Source of the DNA: JBBEDC01 sp040881505
Lineage (GTDB): Bacteria; Patescibacteriota; Andersenbacteria; UBA10190
Reading direction: 5' to 3'
Assembly (NCBI GenBank): GCA_040881505.1
Contig: JBBEDC010000051.1
Location: 1 to 11,914 of the forward strand
Length of the DNA: 11,914 nt
How positions within the stretch are numbered: the stretch's first letter is position 1; each line of letters opens with the position of its first letter. Positions 1 through 7,320 of this stretch are shown in pieces. A model generated the notes under the pieces. The model saw only the letters and a list, made by a program, of their open reading frames with translations. It did not search any database and was not told the DNA's origin. A program made the position numbers and the translations under genes.

Positions 1-1
1 T

Positions 2-103
2 GGGCTATCAGGTTATGACTTTGTTTGGCTAAAGGAGGTTTCTGGGTTCACGGCCTGCTCCATCCTGGAGTATTTTGCGTTTGACACACAGCCATCACGG
101 TGA
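2..103 (+). CDS. Possible C-terminal end of a gene entering from the left
   Basis: One frame is open from the window edge to a TGA at 101-103 and would give a 33-residue tail ending in TQPSR. The other two + frames meet stops within about 30 bases. The tail looks protein-like (aromatic and acidic residues mixed) but is too short to match to any family. An AAGGAGG at 33-39 lies within it, with no start codon at a suitable distance. The next gene starts 55 bases downstream in the same direction, so the two could share a transcript. It could equally be non-coding; only sequence to the left can settle this. Confidence 0.35.
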   Translation, partial: GLSGYDFVWLKEVSGFTACSILEYFAFDTQPSR

Positions 104-158
104 TTATCTCTAGATTGAGGCATTGTTTGTACGTCCTTTCCAACTGGAGCACAATAAG

Positions 159-1196
159 ATGAAAACGCGCTCTGTTACGCTTCGCAACGTGGCCGGGGGG
201 TTCTGGGGAGGCATCCTGGGCATTTTGGCATTCGGCCATTTTGGCTCCCTCGCTTTGCCTTTCGGTTGTTTCCTCGGCGTTCTCACCGGATGGTGGTACC
301 AGGAGATCTGGCAGTCCGCAAGGAACTCAATGAGTCGTGGCCTGGGTTTTCGAAGGGAAGCGCAAACCCTTTTCGCCCGAGTGTGGGAGTGGCGACCTAA
401 GACTGCCTTGTCCCTGGTTTTGTGTCAGGGACCTACGCTGGTCCAGTGGCTCAGGTCAAGTAAGGTGCACTGTGCAATTGCACGCACTCTTGCCGGCGTG
501 GCTTTTCTGGCTTTCAACTTCGTATGGATGGTTCCACTCACAAAGTGGTGCTTCGTGGCAGCTGCAACTACCGATTTTGGGGGATTGATTTTCCTGCCGC
601 TGTTCCCATTTGGATTGCTCTGGCTCTTCATCTGGGATCTCTTCGGAAACGCTGAGGCGGGAGGATCATGTTTCGATCTCAAGTTTCATCGCGACTGGGA
701 CGAGCATGGGTCCAACGGAGCAGCTCGCTTTTTCGCACGAGACCTTTCGCGTCTTTTCCGGCGTGAGTTGACCACTGTCGCAGTCTTTGGCGGAGCGATC
801 CTCCTTCTGTTCGGCGCCGTGAGTCTCCACTTCTTCGTGGTTGCTCCGCTTGCGATGTTGATTGGAGTCATTAAGGGGCTCTACCAGGTTTCGAGGATGA
901 CAGGGTACTGGCTGTGTCTGACAGTGACGATGACTGTCACTGTGACCACAGCGTGGATCACGCACTCTCACCTGGGTAATGATTATGTCCTTTGGCTTAC
1001 AGCCATCGCCGCCGGAAGCCTTTCGGCGCTTGCGACTGAAGCGCTCCGCAGTGTTCTTGCGAGCTTCTTCGCTGCAAGCGCTCACGCTCGAACATGCGCT
1101 CTGGAGACATGTTCGAATCAACTCAAGCCGATTCTCCAGACTTGGGGGTTAGTGGCTCGCAAGACTGGCGGATGGATTGGCCGTGCGTTGTCGTGA
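159..1196 (+). CDS. Unrecognised tryptophan-rich multi-pass membrane protein
   Basis: This is a 345-aa protein that I do not recognise. The ATG at 159 is preferred because GGAG sits at 146-149, nine bases upstream. An in-frame TTG at 123 would add 12 residues, but its GAGG is only two bases away. Hydrophobic stretches, in 345-aa numbering, lie near residues 15-43 (Gly-rich), 105-165 (two or three segments), 210-250 and 255-310. They are separated by basic, Trp/Arg-rich loops, which suggests about six to eight membrane passes. The central loop (about 170-205) is charged and probably soluble. No catalytic motif is visible. The gene stands alone before a terminator at 1224-1260. Its codon use differs from the next gene: no ATA and a single TTA codon, against many of both in the 1315-3117 gene. 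Function is unknown; coding status is fairly secure because the frame is long and composition is consistent. Confidence 0.75.
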   Translation: MKTRSVTLRNVAGGFWGGILGILAFGHFGSLALPFGCFLGVLTGWWYQEIWQSARNSMSRGLGFRREAQTLFARVWEWRPKTALSLVLCQGPTLVQWLRSSKVHCAIARTLAGVAFLAFNFVWMVPLTKWCFVAAATTDFGGLIFLPLFPFGLLWLFIWDLFGNAEAGGSCFDLKFHRDWDEHGSNGAARFFARDLSRLFRRELTTVAVFGGAILLLFGAVSLHFFVVAPLAMLIGVIKGLYQVSRMTGYWLCLTVTMTVTVTTAWITHSHLGNDYVLWLTAIAAGSLSALATEALRSVLASFFAASAHARTCALETCSNQLKPILQTWGLVARKTGGWIGRALS

Positions 1197-1223
1197 CAAC
1201 AGACGTTGGCATGACAATGGGTA

Positions 1224-1260
1224 GGGGCTTGAGCTTGTGTTGGCTGGGCCCCCTTTTTTT
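1224..1260 (+). terminator. Rho-independent-type terminator after the 159-1196 gene
   Basis: GGGGC at 1224-1228 pairs with GCCCC at 1248-1252, with an inner AGC/GGCT pairing (1232-1234 with 1243-1245), followed by seven T residues at 1254-1260. It lies 28 bases after the stop codon. The stem is interrupted by an internal loop, so strength is uncertain. The remainder of the gap to 1314 is AT-rich. A weak promoter for the next gene may overlap this element (TTGGCT at 1240-1245, 18-base spacer, TATAAA at 1264-1269), but the match is poor. Confidence 0.6.
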
Positions 1261-1314
1261 CTTTATAAATGCACACTTATTGCCACGATTGATTTAATTT
1301 GTCATTCTTACTCC

Positions 1315-3117
1315 ATGATCATACCTATCATCATACTCGGAGTTGCAGCAATATTAGCCAGCGGCATACTCTTCCCGCACCGCCGCATGTTGACGTTCTT
1401 GGGCGCGGCCGGAGCGCTTTGGCAGGTGGGATGGCTTCTGCTTACGCTCATCGATCGAACGCTCCTGCAAGAGGTATCCAGCCAAACAGTCTTCGTACTA
1501 GGGTCAGCAATTCTCTTAGCGATATTTGCATGGCAGTACAAGCAGTGGAAGCTGCCATACCGAAGCGAGGTAGGCACAGGCAAGCGCGATGCCTGGATCT
1601 TTCTTCCTCTAGCCCTCGTCATTGCTGCAGCTGCACTTATTGCCTCATATAACGGATTCACTGACAGCAAATGGATAACACACGGATTCTACAACGGGGA
1701 TACGGCCACGCTACTTGCTTTAACTCAGCGTTCGTTTGGGAGCAGTGGGCTTGTTACCGAAAATCCTTTCGCAGGCAGCGGCTATCTGGAATACCCAACA
1801 CTCCTGCATGCCAGTATCTCTTCGTTTCTTTCCGGTGTCGGTATTGGCACAAATTGGTTTCACTTTCTTCCGCTCTTTACGTATCTACAACTTGCTATCC
1901 TTGTCCCACTATTCTTCCTTATTTGGGACGTTGTATATCCTGAACCGAAATCAGACCGTGAACGTTGGTTTGGTATTCCTTCACGGCCGCTCATCTACGG
2001 CATTCAGACAGCGGTAGTGATATATGTTCTAGCTGTAAGCTGGGATGGATATGTGTATCCCCAAAGCCACTTTTTCCTTACTGCTATTTTTTTGCTGCAA
2101 GTAGCGCTGTTGCGCGTAGCGTACAGACTGAAAGGAAGACAGCAGCTCGCGCACGTGTTAATTGCCGCAGCCGCTGGGCTTGTTCTGTTATTCTCCAACG
2201 CGGTCACCGGCACAGCCGCTGTCGCGCTCCTGCTTATCTTCTTTGCTCTGCGCGCGATTGATAAAGGAAGAGTCGTATCTGAAAGACAGGCATATATCGT
2301 AGCGGGAATGGTCGCTGCAGTGCTGTACTTTATTGCTACGCCTGGAGATGCTCACTTCTCTTTGCCAGGGCTGTCGTATACCGGTGCCTTTGATATGCTG
2401 CGTCTTTCAATCGTGGTCATTCCGCTTGTAGTGGCAATTTTCCAGCAAATATCTAAGGAGCCATTCATCAGCGCCTCCGCCTCATTCTTGATTCTCTTAG
2501 CGTTTATCACCTTCTTCTTTTCAGGAAGAGATATCGTCGTGGGGAATGCGTCTCGATTCTTCTATCACGGGCTTCTCGTCGGCTTTCCGTTAATGCTGAG
2601 CCTTATCATCCAGCTATTCTTTTATGTAAGGCGAGAGCTTATACACACAAGTAAAAGTGTGGGAGAGAAAGCCACAGGCTGGGCAGCGGCTGTCGCAGTG
2701 CTAATGTTAGTGCTGCTGCCGGCTGGGGGAAGCATAGCCAGCGCTCATGATAACTTAATGTTCAAAGATGAGCAGGTTATTCCAACCAGCATGCGCGAAA
2801 TTTTGTGGTGGATTGAAGACAATACGGAGCCTGACGATGTATTTGTAGTCTCAGAACAGCCTCCATTCGCCATTCCGATGTTTACCGGTCGATCGGTGTT
2901 GCGAGCTGACTATTGGCTATCACCAAGCGATGATATGTATCAGAATGTGATACAAGCATACGAGGGAGATATCGACGCACAGCTTGAAACGCTCGCAGCT
3001 GCGGACTTTCTCGTAGTAACCCGAGATCAACAACCTGTGTGGGAGAGTGCCATTGCTGACCAGGAGCTCGAAGTCTCCTTCACGAACGGAGCAGTCACCA
3101 TATACGCTATTCAATGA
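1315..3117 (+). CDS. Large polytopic membrane protein, GT-C glycosyltransferase-like
   Basis: This 600-aa protein has roughly 12-14 hydrophobic segments up to about residue 475 and a soluble C-terminal domain of about 125 residues. The layout matches lipid-phosphosugar-dependent GT-C enzymes (PMT/STT3-like). The first long loop (about 112-170) holds a GDT motif with Asp129, an NPFAG motif, and EYP followed by a His near 165; GT-C enzymes place acidic catalytic or metal-binding residues in this loop. The C-terminal part starts with a WWIEDNTEPDDVFV segment, a pattern common in the extracytoplasmic tails of such proteins. The ATG at 1315 begins a natural hydrophobic N terminus. No Shine-Dalgarno is visible. 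A GTG at 1237 in frame lies inside the terminator and is rejected. The stop overlaps the next start in ATGA, so the two are probably co-translated. The transferase role is inferred from layout; an O-antigen ligase-like or flippase role is not excluded. Confidence 0.7.
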   Translation: MIIPIIILGVAAILASGILFPHRRMLTFLGAAGALWQVGWLLLTLIDRTLLQEVSSQTVFVLGSAILLAIFAWQYKQWKLPYRSEVGTGKRDAWIFLPLALVIAAAALIASYNGFTDSKWITHGFYNGDTATLLALTQRSFGSSGLVTENPFAGSGYLEYPTLLHASISSFLSGVGIGTNWFHFLPLFTYLQLAILVPLFFLIWDVVYPEPKSDRERWFGIPSRPLIYGIQTAVVIYVLAVSWDGYVYPQSHFFLTAIFLLQVALLRVAYRLKGRQQLAHVLIAAAAGLVLLFSNAVTGTAAVALLLIFFALRAIDKGRVVSERQAYIVAGMVAAVLYFIATPGDAHFSLPGLSYTGAFDMLRLSIVVIPLVVAIFQQISKEPFISASASFLILLAFITFFFSGRDIVVGNASRFFYHGLLVGFPLMLSLIIQLFFYVRRELIHTSKSVGEKATGWAAAVAVLMLVLLPAGGSIASAHDNLMFKDEQVIPTSMREILWWIEDNTEPDDVFVVSEQPPFAIPMFTGRSVLRADYWLSPSDDMYQNVIQAYEGDIDAQLETLAAADFLVVTRDQQPVWESAIADQELEVSFTNGAVTIYAIQ

Positions 3118-3743
3118 TATCTTCGTGGAATGTGGGGCCTTGGAATGTCCAGATATTACCTGACACCGATACGTTTGAAGGCCCGATTCCGCCTCCGGGA
3201 ACACACACAGGTAACATCATAGCTGCTGCTGATTCCACTCCACCACATGCAGCTGGTGGGTTTGCAATTACCTCACAAGAAATAGCTGCTGTTCGCACTG
3301 CTGACTGCTTACCCTTAGTTGTTGCTTCAGACACTCAAGGGGTGATCGTTCATATCAGTCGTAAGTCGCTAGTTAATACCATACTGGAGCATATTGCTGA
3401 GCACGTTCCAGCAACAGAAGCTCGATACGCCTGGCTGGGTCCGCACATCTGCGGGAATCACTTCGGCTTTGAATATGAAGGGGATGAAATTATTCAATTC
3501 GCTAACATGTTTCCAGAGGCAACAAAGAAAGAGGGTGGAACAACATACCTTTCCTTGCGAGCTGCAACAACTCAATGGCTTGAACAATACTCAAATAATT
3601 TGGAAGTCGTCATTGATACAAAGATCTGCACGTATGAAAGCGAGATGCCTTCCTGGCGGCGCTGGCGAGAAATACACGGAGACGTCCGCCCGTTTCCGCA
3701 ATTTATTTCAATTCTTCAAACAGCGCAGCGTACTCACGTCTGA
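3114..3743 (+). CDS. pgeF: Short divergent PgeF/YfiH-family protein
   Basis: This 209-aa protein aligns by motif with YfiH/PgeF (DUF152, peptidoglycan editing factor; family members also show purine nucleoside phosphorylase or laccase activity). The metal-site triad appears intact: His31 (THTGN), Cys65 (TADCLPLV) and His80. The spacings of 34 and 15 are close to the 36 and 17 of E. coli YfiH. The later motifs WLGPHICG (about 106-113) and CTYESEMPSWRRW (about 172-184) match the family C terminus. It is odd in two ways. The N terminus is about 40 residues short and lacks the STRxGG motif, and the usual HAGWRG is replaced by HISRKS. It starts in an ATGA overlap with the membrane protein, implying coupling. 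Its last 41 bases overlap the end of the leftward GT4 gene. Activity is uncertain because of the losses; family membership is fairly secure. Confidence 0.75.
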   Translation: MISSWNVGPWNVQILPDTDTFEGPIPPPGTHTGNIIAAADSTPPHAAGGFAITSQEIAAVRTADCLPLVVASDTQGVIVHISRKSLVNTILEHIAEHVPATEARYAWLGPHICGNHFGFEYEGDEIIQFANMFPEATKKEGGTTYLSLRAATTQWLEQYSNNLEVVIDTKICTYESEMPSWRRWREIHGDVRPFPQFISILQTAQRTHV

Positions 3744-4782
3744 TAGTATTCCAGCTGAAGTGATCTAATGTGTACTCGCGCGGACTGAGCGTAGTGTCTG
3801 ATGCGGATGTAATGGCTCGTGTCCACTCCTCGGTGTTTTCAGGTTCAACAAGATGTCCATTTTTCCCGTCATGGATGGCAGCGGGGATTCCATCAATATT
3901 CGATGCAATGACGCGGCGGTTGCATAAAGCCGCTTCGATGAGGACGATACCGAATCCTTCTGCATCTCCGGGCACGGAAATATTTGGTTGAATAAATACA
4001 TCAACTGTATTGGTAAGTACTTGCAGTGCCTCGTCCGAAACCCTTCCGAGCATCTGCACGCGATCGGTCATATTAGCTGTACGCGCTGTTTGCATAATTG
4101 CAGCTTGCTCCGGGCCGCTGCCGGCAATGACGTAGAGCGTATTCGCTGGAAGACTTGGCAGAACGTGCTGCACAAACCACGCGTGGCCTTTGCGCGCGAC
4201 AAGGCGTCCGGTGGTTAAAAGAACGGTTGTATCCGCCGTTAATCTATTGAGTAATTGGTCTAATTGATTGCGCGAGATATTGGGGTCATACATGCGATCA
4301 TGAGCTCCAGGAGGGATAACGTGTATGGTGCCGGTAACATTCCAGGTCTCCGTCATGCGCTTGGCGTACTCACTAATCGCGACATACGCGTTAAAGTGAC
4401 GGAAGAACAGTTTTAGATACAGTCGATAGATGGGGTTACTGAACGTCACATCAAGCCCGTGAACAGTTACAACGACCGGCTTGCGCCAGAGTTTTTGTAT
4501 AAGCCAACCAATTTTACTTAAAAGGGGATCGCCTAGGTGAATAACATCAGCCGTACGCGCTGCCCATATGGCCCTGGGGGCGACAAACAATACGAAGAGT
4601 ATAGAGCGTAGTCTGGCAGCGAGCAGCGAAGCATTTGTCGGAGTCTCATTCGCAACCACGGTTGCCTGTATGTCAGGCAACTCTTTAATGCTGGTGATAA
4701 GTTCATAACTTAAGCGCTCCATACCGCCGGCGCCGGCACTGTAGGCGCGGGTAATGAATAGTACTTTAAGCGCTTGGCTCAT
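3703..4782 (-). CDS. Glycosyltransferase family 4 (GT-B fold)
   Basis: This 359-aa protein is full length for a retaining GT4 glycosyltransferase. The N-terminal domain starts with a beta strand and a glycine loop (GAGGMERLSYEL, 17-28). The acceptor-side motif VTVHGLD is at 105-111. The linker to the C-terminal domain reads TTGRLVARKG (190-199). The nucleotide-sugar-binding E-x7-E is at Glu275 and Glu283 (EGFGIVLIE). There is no signal peptide, so it acts on the cytoplasmic face. Typical products are lipid-linked or surface glycans, but the sugar cannot be read from sequence. The start overlaps the end of the GT2 gene by 17 bases, so the two form one transcript from the promoter near 5779-5807. 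No Shine-Dalgarno is evident at the ATG. Its 3' end overlaps the pgeF-like gene tail to tail by 41 bases and no terminator is seen. Confidence 0.88.
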   Translation of the reverse strand: MSQALKVLFITRAYSAGAGGMERLSYELITSIKELPDIQATVVANETPTNASLLAARLRSILFVLFVAPRAIWAARTADVIHLGDPLLSKIGWLIQKLWRKPVVVTVHGLDVTFSNPIYRLYLKLFFRHFNAYVAISEYAKRMTETWNVTGTIHVIPPGAHDRMYDPNISRNQLDQLLNRLTADTTVLLTTGRLVARKGHAWFVQHVLPSLPANTLYVIAGSGPEQAAIMQTARTANMTDRVQMLGRVSDEALQVLTNTVDVFIQPNISVPGDAEGFGIVLIEAALCNRRVIASNIDGIPAAIHDGKNGHLVEPENTEEWTRAITSASDTTLSPREYTLDHFSWNTIRREYAALFEELK

Positions 4783-5749
4783 TTGTTTTTGAATACGCTC
4801 GTTTTCGAGATAAGTACAGCATCTCTTCGATTAATACGCGATTGCGGTGCAGCATATCGGCGAGCAGGGAGATAAAGAGAAGTAAGAACCCTATGATAAT
4901 GAGGATGCCGGAGACTGTAACAAGTGAGCGATACGGGGAAGTTTGTCCGGTTTGTATGTAATGAGATAGAACGAATAAACCACCGGCTCCTCCAAGTAGG
5001 AAAATCACAATACCGGGAACACCGATAAAGTAGAACGGTTGGTAGTCCCGAGCGGCGCGGAAAATAATGGTGGCGGCTTTAGTTGCATAGCGCCACAGGT
5101 TTGAGGCCACGCGTGATTTGCCGTGCTCTCGTTCACCACGAACCTTTAGTGGAATCTCCAGAATGCGCATATTCTTAAACGCGAGGTCGATGAACGTTTC
5201 CTGTGTATAGGTGAAGTGTCCGAATAAGGTTAGTCGTAATGCAGCCTCTCTTGAATATGCCCGAAAGCCGCAGGAGACATCAGCAAATTTTTTGCCAGTT
5301 AACATATTGACGATTCGTGTTACCCAACTATTTCCCCACCGCTTTATCCCAGGCATCTTTGGAGCAAGTTTGGGATCCAGAAAACGACTGGCTGTTACGA
5401 AGTCAGCTTTGTCTTCAAGTACTGGAGTGATAAGGGTTGGAATGTCTTTGGGATCAAATTGTCCGTCGGCATCAATATTCACAATCACATCCGCACCAGC
5501 AGCTAAGGCTTCTCGGATACCGGTATGAAAAGCGGCTCCGACTCCCATCGGTTGAGCGTGCGAGGCCACTCGAGCCCCTGCAGCCTGAGCCTTGGCGGCT
5601 GTGCTGTCGGTTGACCCATCGTCAATGACAATCACTTCACGGTTCGCAATCCCGGGAATAGCAGATGGGATAGCGCTGATAACCTGATCAATTGTCTTCT
5701 CTTCGTTGAGAGCAGGGATAATAATGACAAGTTTTTGAGAGGGGTTCAT
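4766..5749 (-). CDS. Glycosyltransferase family 2, DPM1/GtrB-like with two C-terminal membrane segments
   Basis: This 327-aa protein has the GT-A core of GT2. It shows IIPALNEE (9-16), VIDDGSTDST (41-50) with the nucleotide-binding Asp pair, and the DxD metal motif NIDADGQFDP (91-100). CGFRAYSR (160-167) and the acceptor-side Q-E-T at 183-185 follow. After about residue 235 come two hydrophobic segments (about 241-264 and 278-300), as in polyisoprenyl-phosphate hexosyltransferases such as GtrB and bacterial DPM synthases. The likely reaction is sugar transfer from a nucleotide sugar to a polyprenyl phosphate. Such lipid-linked sugars are the donors for GT-C enzymes like the one proposed at 1315-3117, so the two may belong to one pathway (inference). 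The gene is first in a leftward unit with the GT4 gene. Its promoter is 30-58 bases upstream and there is no clear Shine-Dalgarno. Substrate is unknown. Confidence 0.9.
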   Translation of the reverse strand: MNPSQKLVIIIPALNEEKTIDQVISAIPSAIPGIANREVIVIDDGSTDSTAAKAQAAGARVASHAQPMGVGAAFHTGIREALAAGADVIVNIDADGQFDPKDIPTLITPVLEDKADFVTASRFLDPKLAPKMPGIKRWGNSWVTRIVNMLTGKKFADVSCGFRAYSREAALRLTLFGHFTYTQETFIDLAFKNMRILEIPLKVRGEREHGKSRVASNLWRYATKAATIIFRAARDYQPFYFIGVPGIVIFLLGGAGGLFVLSHYIQTGQTSPYRSLVTVSGILIIIGFLLLFISLLADMLHRNRVLIEEMLYLSRKRAYSKTNEPSA

Positions 5750-5798
5750 TACTAATATTGTAGTATATAAGTGGACACATAATACTATAATTAGTAAT
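5748..5798. promoter_or_regulatory. Long interrupted palindrome, candidate operator in the divergent region
   Basis: ATTACTAAT (5748-5756) is the exact inverse of ATTAGTAAT (5790-5798). Inside it, TAGTAT (5761-5766) inverts to ATACTA (5782-5787), with almost the same centre (5773 against 5774). The centre is GTGGACAC. The right arms overlap the leftward -10 (5779-5784) and a TATAAT at 5786-5791 that could serve the rightward SpoIID gene, although no good -35 accompanies it. A dimeric regulator here could control both directions. It could also fold as a hairpin in the GT2 leader. AT richness makes chance symmetry possible. Confidence 0.45.
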
Positions 5799-5807
5799 TT
5801 ATGTCAA
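5779..5807 (-). promoter_or_regulatory. Near-consensus sigma-70-type promoter for the GT2-GT4 genes
   Basis: Read leftward, TTGACA (5807-5802) is followed by a 17-base spacer and TATTAT (5784-5779). This is a perfect -35 and a 5/6 -10 at the ideal distance. Transcription would begin near 5772, giving a leader of about 23 bases before the ATG at 5749. The region is AT-rich, which raises chance matches for the -10 but not for the -35 at exact spacing. Confidence 0.7.
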
Positions 5808-5847
5808 CATATCGATTATGGATAGTTTTTGGTATCATTCACAAGCT

Positions 5848-7290
5848 ATGAAAAAACTTTCCTTCGTCGTTGGCTGCGTGGCACTCATTGTTTTTGCCGG
5901 CAATGCCAACGCTCAAACAAAGCCTCTTACGAGTCGAGTTAATGAGGCGTTCCGATCTGTCTATGCCAAGAATCCGGTTCCGACCGAGAATACCTACTGG
6001 CTCGGACGCGTTGTCCGAGGAGAAAAGAAGACGTATGAGTCTTTACGAGGGGCTATGTTATATCACAAGGCGTTGGGGCAAACTATTGGCTCCTCTGGCG
6101 CAAGCGCACCTGCCTCAACCAGCGTTCCAGCCTCGAGTGACAAGCAAACACTTATTGTGAACACCCTTCCTCTATTTGTACAAATATATGGCTCAGACCC
6201 CGCTAACGCTGAAAAGGCCTGGTGGCGTAAGCGTATTTCATGCGGAGAACTGACTTCACAGGCAGCTTTAACGAATTCGATGAAGTTCCACAAGTCTAAA
6301 GGTGCGCGTAAGGGTTCGGACAATATTTGTGGACAAACCGCTGCCAGCGGGTCAACTGCAGCTGGCGGGGGAGTGATTCGAAAGAACATTGCTGGCGTGA
6401 GCACTCACCCCTTTGGCGACCACATTCGAGTCGGGATCTTTAAGACAGATGGTCGCGCAATCCATGTTACGTCAAACGGCAGTTACCAAATCCGAGAAGG
6501 TGCTTCCAAGATCCTTGGTACACTTGGCAAGGATGATGTGGTTCAAGTGTCCTGGTCTGATGGTAAATACCACGTCCGAGGTTCTGGTGTAAGTTTTGAT
6601 ACGGCAAATCAGATCCGGCTTGTACCCCTTAATATGGCCGTTATGGAAGTGGTCACCTACGATGACCCTTCGCCAACGATTCCCGGTAAAAATTACAATC
6701 GATTCCGAGGAGTGATTGAGATTCGTAAGTGCAGCACCTGCGGTGAATTATGGGCAATTAATGAGCTTCAGCTTGAATACTATCTTCGTGGCCTAGCTGA
6801 AACCTCCGGTACGGGTCCTGAAGAATATATCAAGGCTCTTGGAACTGCTGCGCGAACATATGCGCTGTACCACAAGGTTGTAACCGGGGGACGAAACCCG
6901 GCCAAAGGATACGACATCACTAACACTGCAGATGATCAGTTGTATCGAGGATATGAGTACGAGATCATCACCCCGCGCATGTCGAATATTTTTAACCAGA
7001 CAAAGGGAATCGTTGTAACTGACGGTCAGGCTGATAGCTTGGTAACAACTGTATACTTCTCTGATTCTGACGGTCGTACTCGCAGCGCGAAGGAAGTTTG
7101 GAATACCAGCCGATTCCCGCACTTACAACATTCAGTCAAAGATCCACACCACAACTCAAGCAGTTGTAGAGGACACTGCGTCGGCATGAGTGCTCAAGGA
7201 GCATTTGGTTTTGCTAAAGCTGACGATTGGAGCTTCCAAAAGATTCTCAGTTATTACTTTAAAGGCGTAAAGCTGGTTAAAGCATATTAA
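5848..7290 (+). CDS. Secreted SpoIID/LytB-domain protein with duplicated N-terminal repeat
   Basis: This 480-aa protein starts at the ATG at 5848, which opens a clear signal peptide (MKKLSF, hydrophobic core, NANA at 19-22 then QT). An in-frame ATG at 5818 would spoil it. Residues 31-81 and 104-157 are two copies of one unit (pattern: VYxxNP, E, YW or WW, R, GE, M-x-x-HK-x-x-G), joined by a Ser/Ala linker. After a second Ser/Gly linker comes the SpoIID region (about 190-480). It includes the catalytic-type Glu318 in GLAETSG, AARTYALYHK (334-343), FSDSDGRT (404-411) and GHCVGMSAQGA (442-452). SpoIID enzymes are lytic transglycosylases that cut denuded glycan strands. A His434-x5-Cys440-x2-His443-Cys444 cluster resembles the zinc site reported for clostridial SpoIID; an extra CxxC lies at 295-298. 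Nothing else here suggests sporulation, so a role in wall remodelling or division is more likely. It is divergent from the glycosyltransferases. Confidence 0.88.
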   Translation: MKKLSFVVGCVALIVFAGNANAQTKPLTSRVNEAFRSVYAKNPVPTENTYWLGRVVRGEKKTYESLRGAMLYHKALGQTIGSSGASAPASTSVPASSDKQTLIVNTLPLFVQIYGSDPANAEKAWWRKRISCGELTSQAALTNSMKFHKSKGARKGSDNICGQTAASGSTAAGGGVIRKNIAGVSTHPFGDHIRVGIFKTDGRAIHVTSNGSYQIREGASKILGTLGKDDVVQVSWSDGKYHVRGSGVSFDTANQIRLVPLNMAVMEVVTYDDPSPTIPGKNYNRFRGVIEIRKCSTCGELWAINELQLEYYLRGLAETSGTGPEEYIKALGTAARTYALYHKVVTGGRNPAKGYDITNTADDQLYRGYEYEIITPRMSNIFNQTKGIVVTDGQADSLVTTVYFSDSDGRTRSAKEVWNTSRFPHLQHSVKDPHHNSSSCRGHCVGMSAQGAFGFAKADDWSFQKILSYYFKGVKLVKAY

Positions 7291-7320
7291 AAAAAATCCA
7301 CCCGACTAATGAAGGGTGGG
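7289..7320 (-). terminator. Rho-independent terminator of the leftward RND operon
   Basis: CCACCC (7298-7303) pairs perfectly with GGGTGG (7314-7319), plus a T-G wobble pair at the base, around a 10-base loop. Read leftward, the stem is followed by eight T residues (A run at 7289-7296). The T run overlaps the stop codon of the convergent SpoIID gene. In the rightward direction the stem is followed by AATTCG, so it is not a convincing terminator for SpoIID. Confidence 0.85.

Noticed and set aside
123..161. TTG at 123 as start of the first membrane protein
   Set aside because: Its GAGG is only two bases away, while the ATG at 159 has GGAG at nine bases.
921..943. Inverted repeat ACAGTGAC / GTCACTGT
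   Set aside because: It lies within codons for an alternating Thr-Val stretch of the membrane protein, which explains the symmetry; no T run follows.
666..1121. 151-aa open frame on the - strand
   Set aside because: It is antisense to the 159-1196 gene, is rich in Arg, Ser, Cys and His, and has no ribosome site or family motif.
1237..1314. GTG at 1237 as start of the GT-C-like gene
   Set aside because: It lies inside the terminator hairpin and would add a non-hydrophobic, untypical N terminus; the ATG at 1315 fits a membrane protein better.
5818..5847. ATG at 5818 as start of the SpoIID gene
   Set aside because: It would put ten residues before a well-formed signal peptide that begins at the ATG at 5848.
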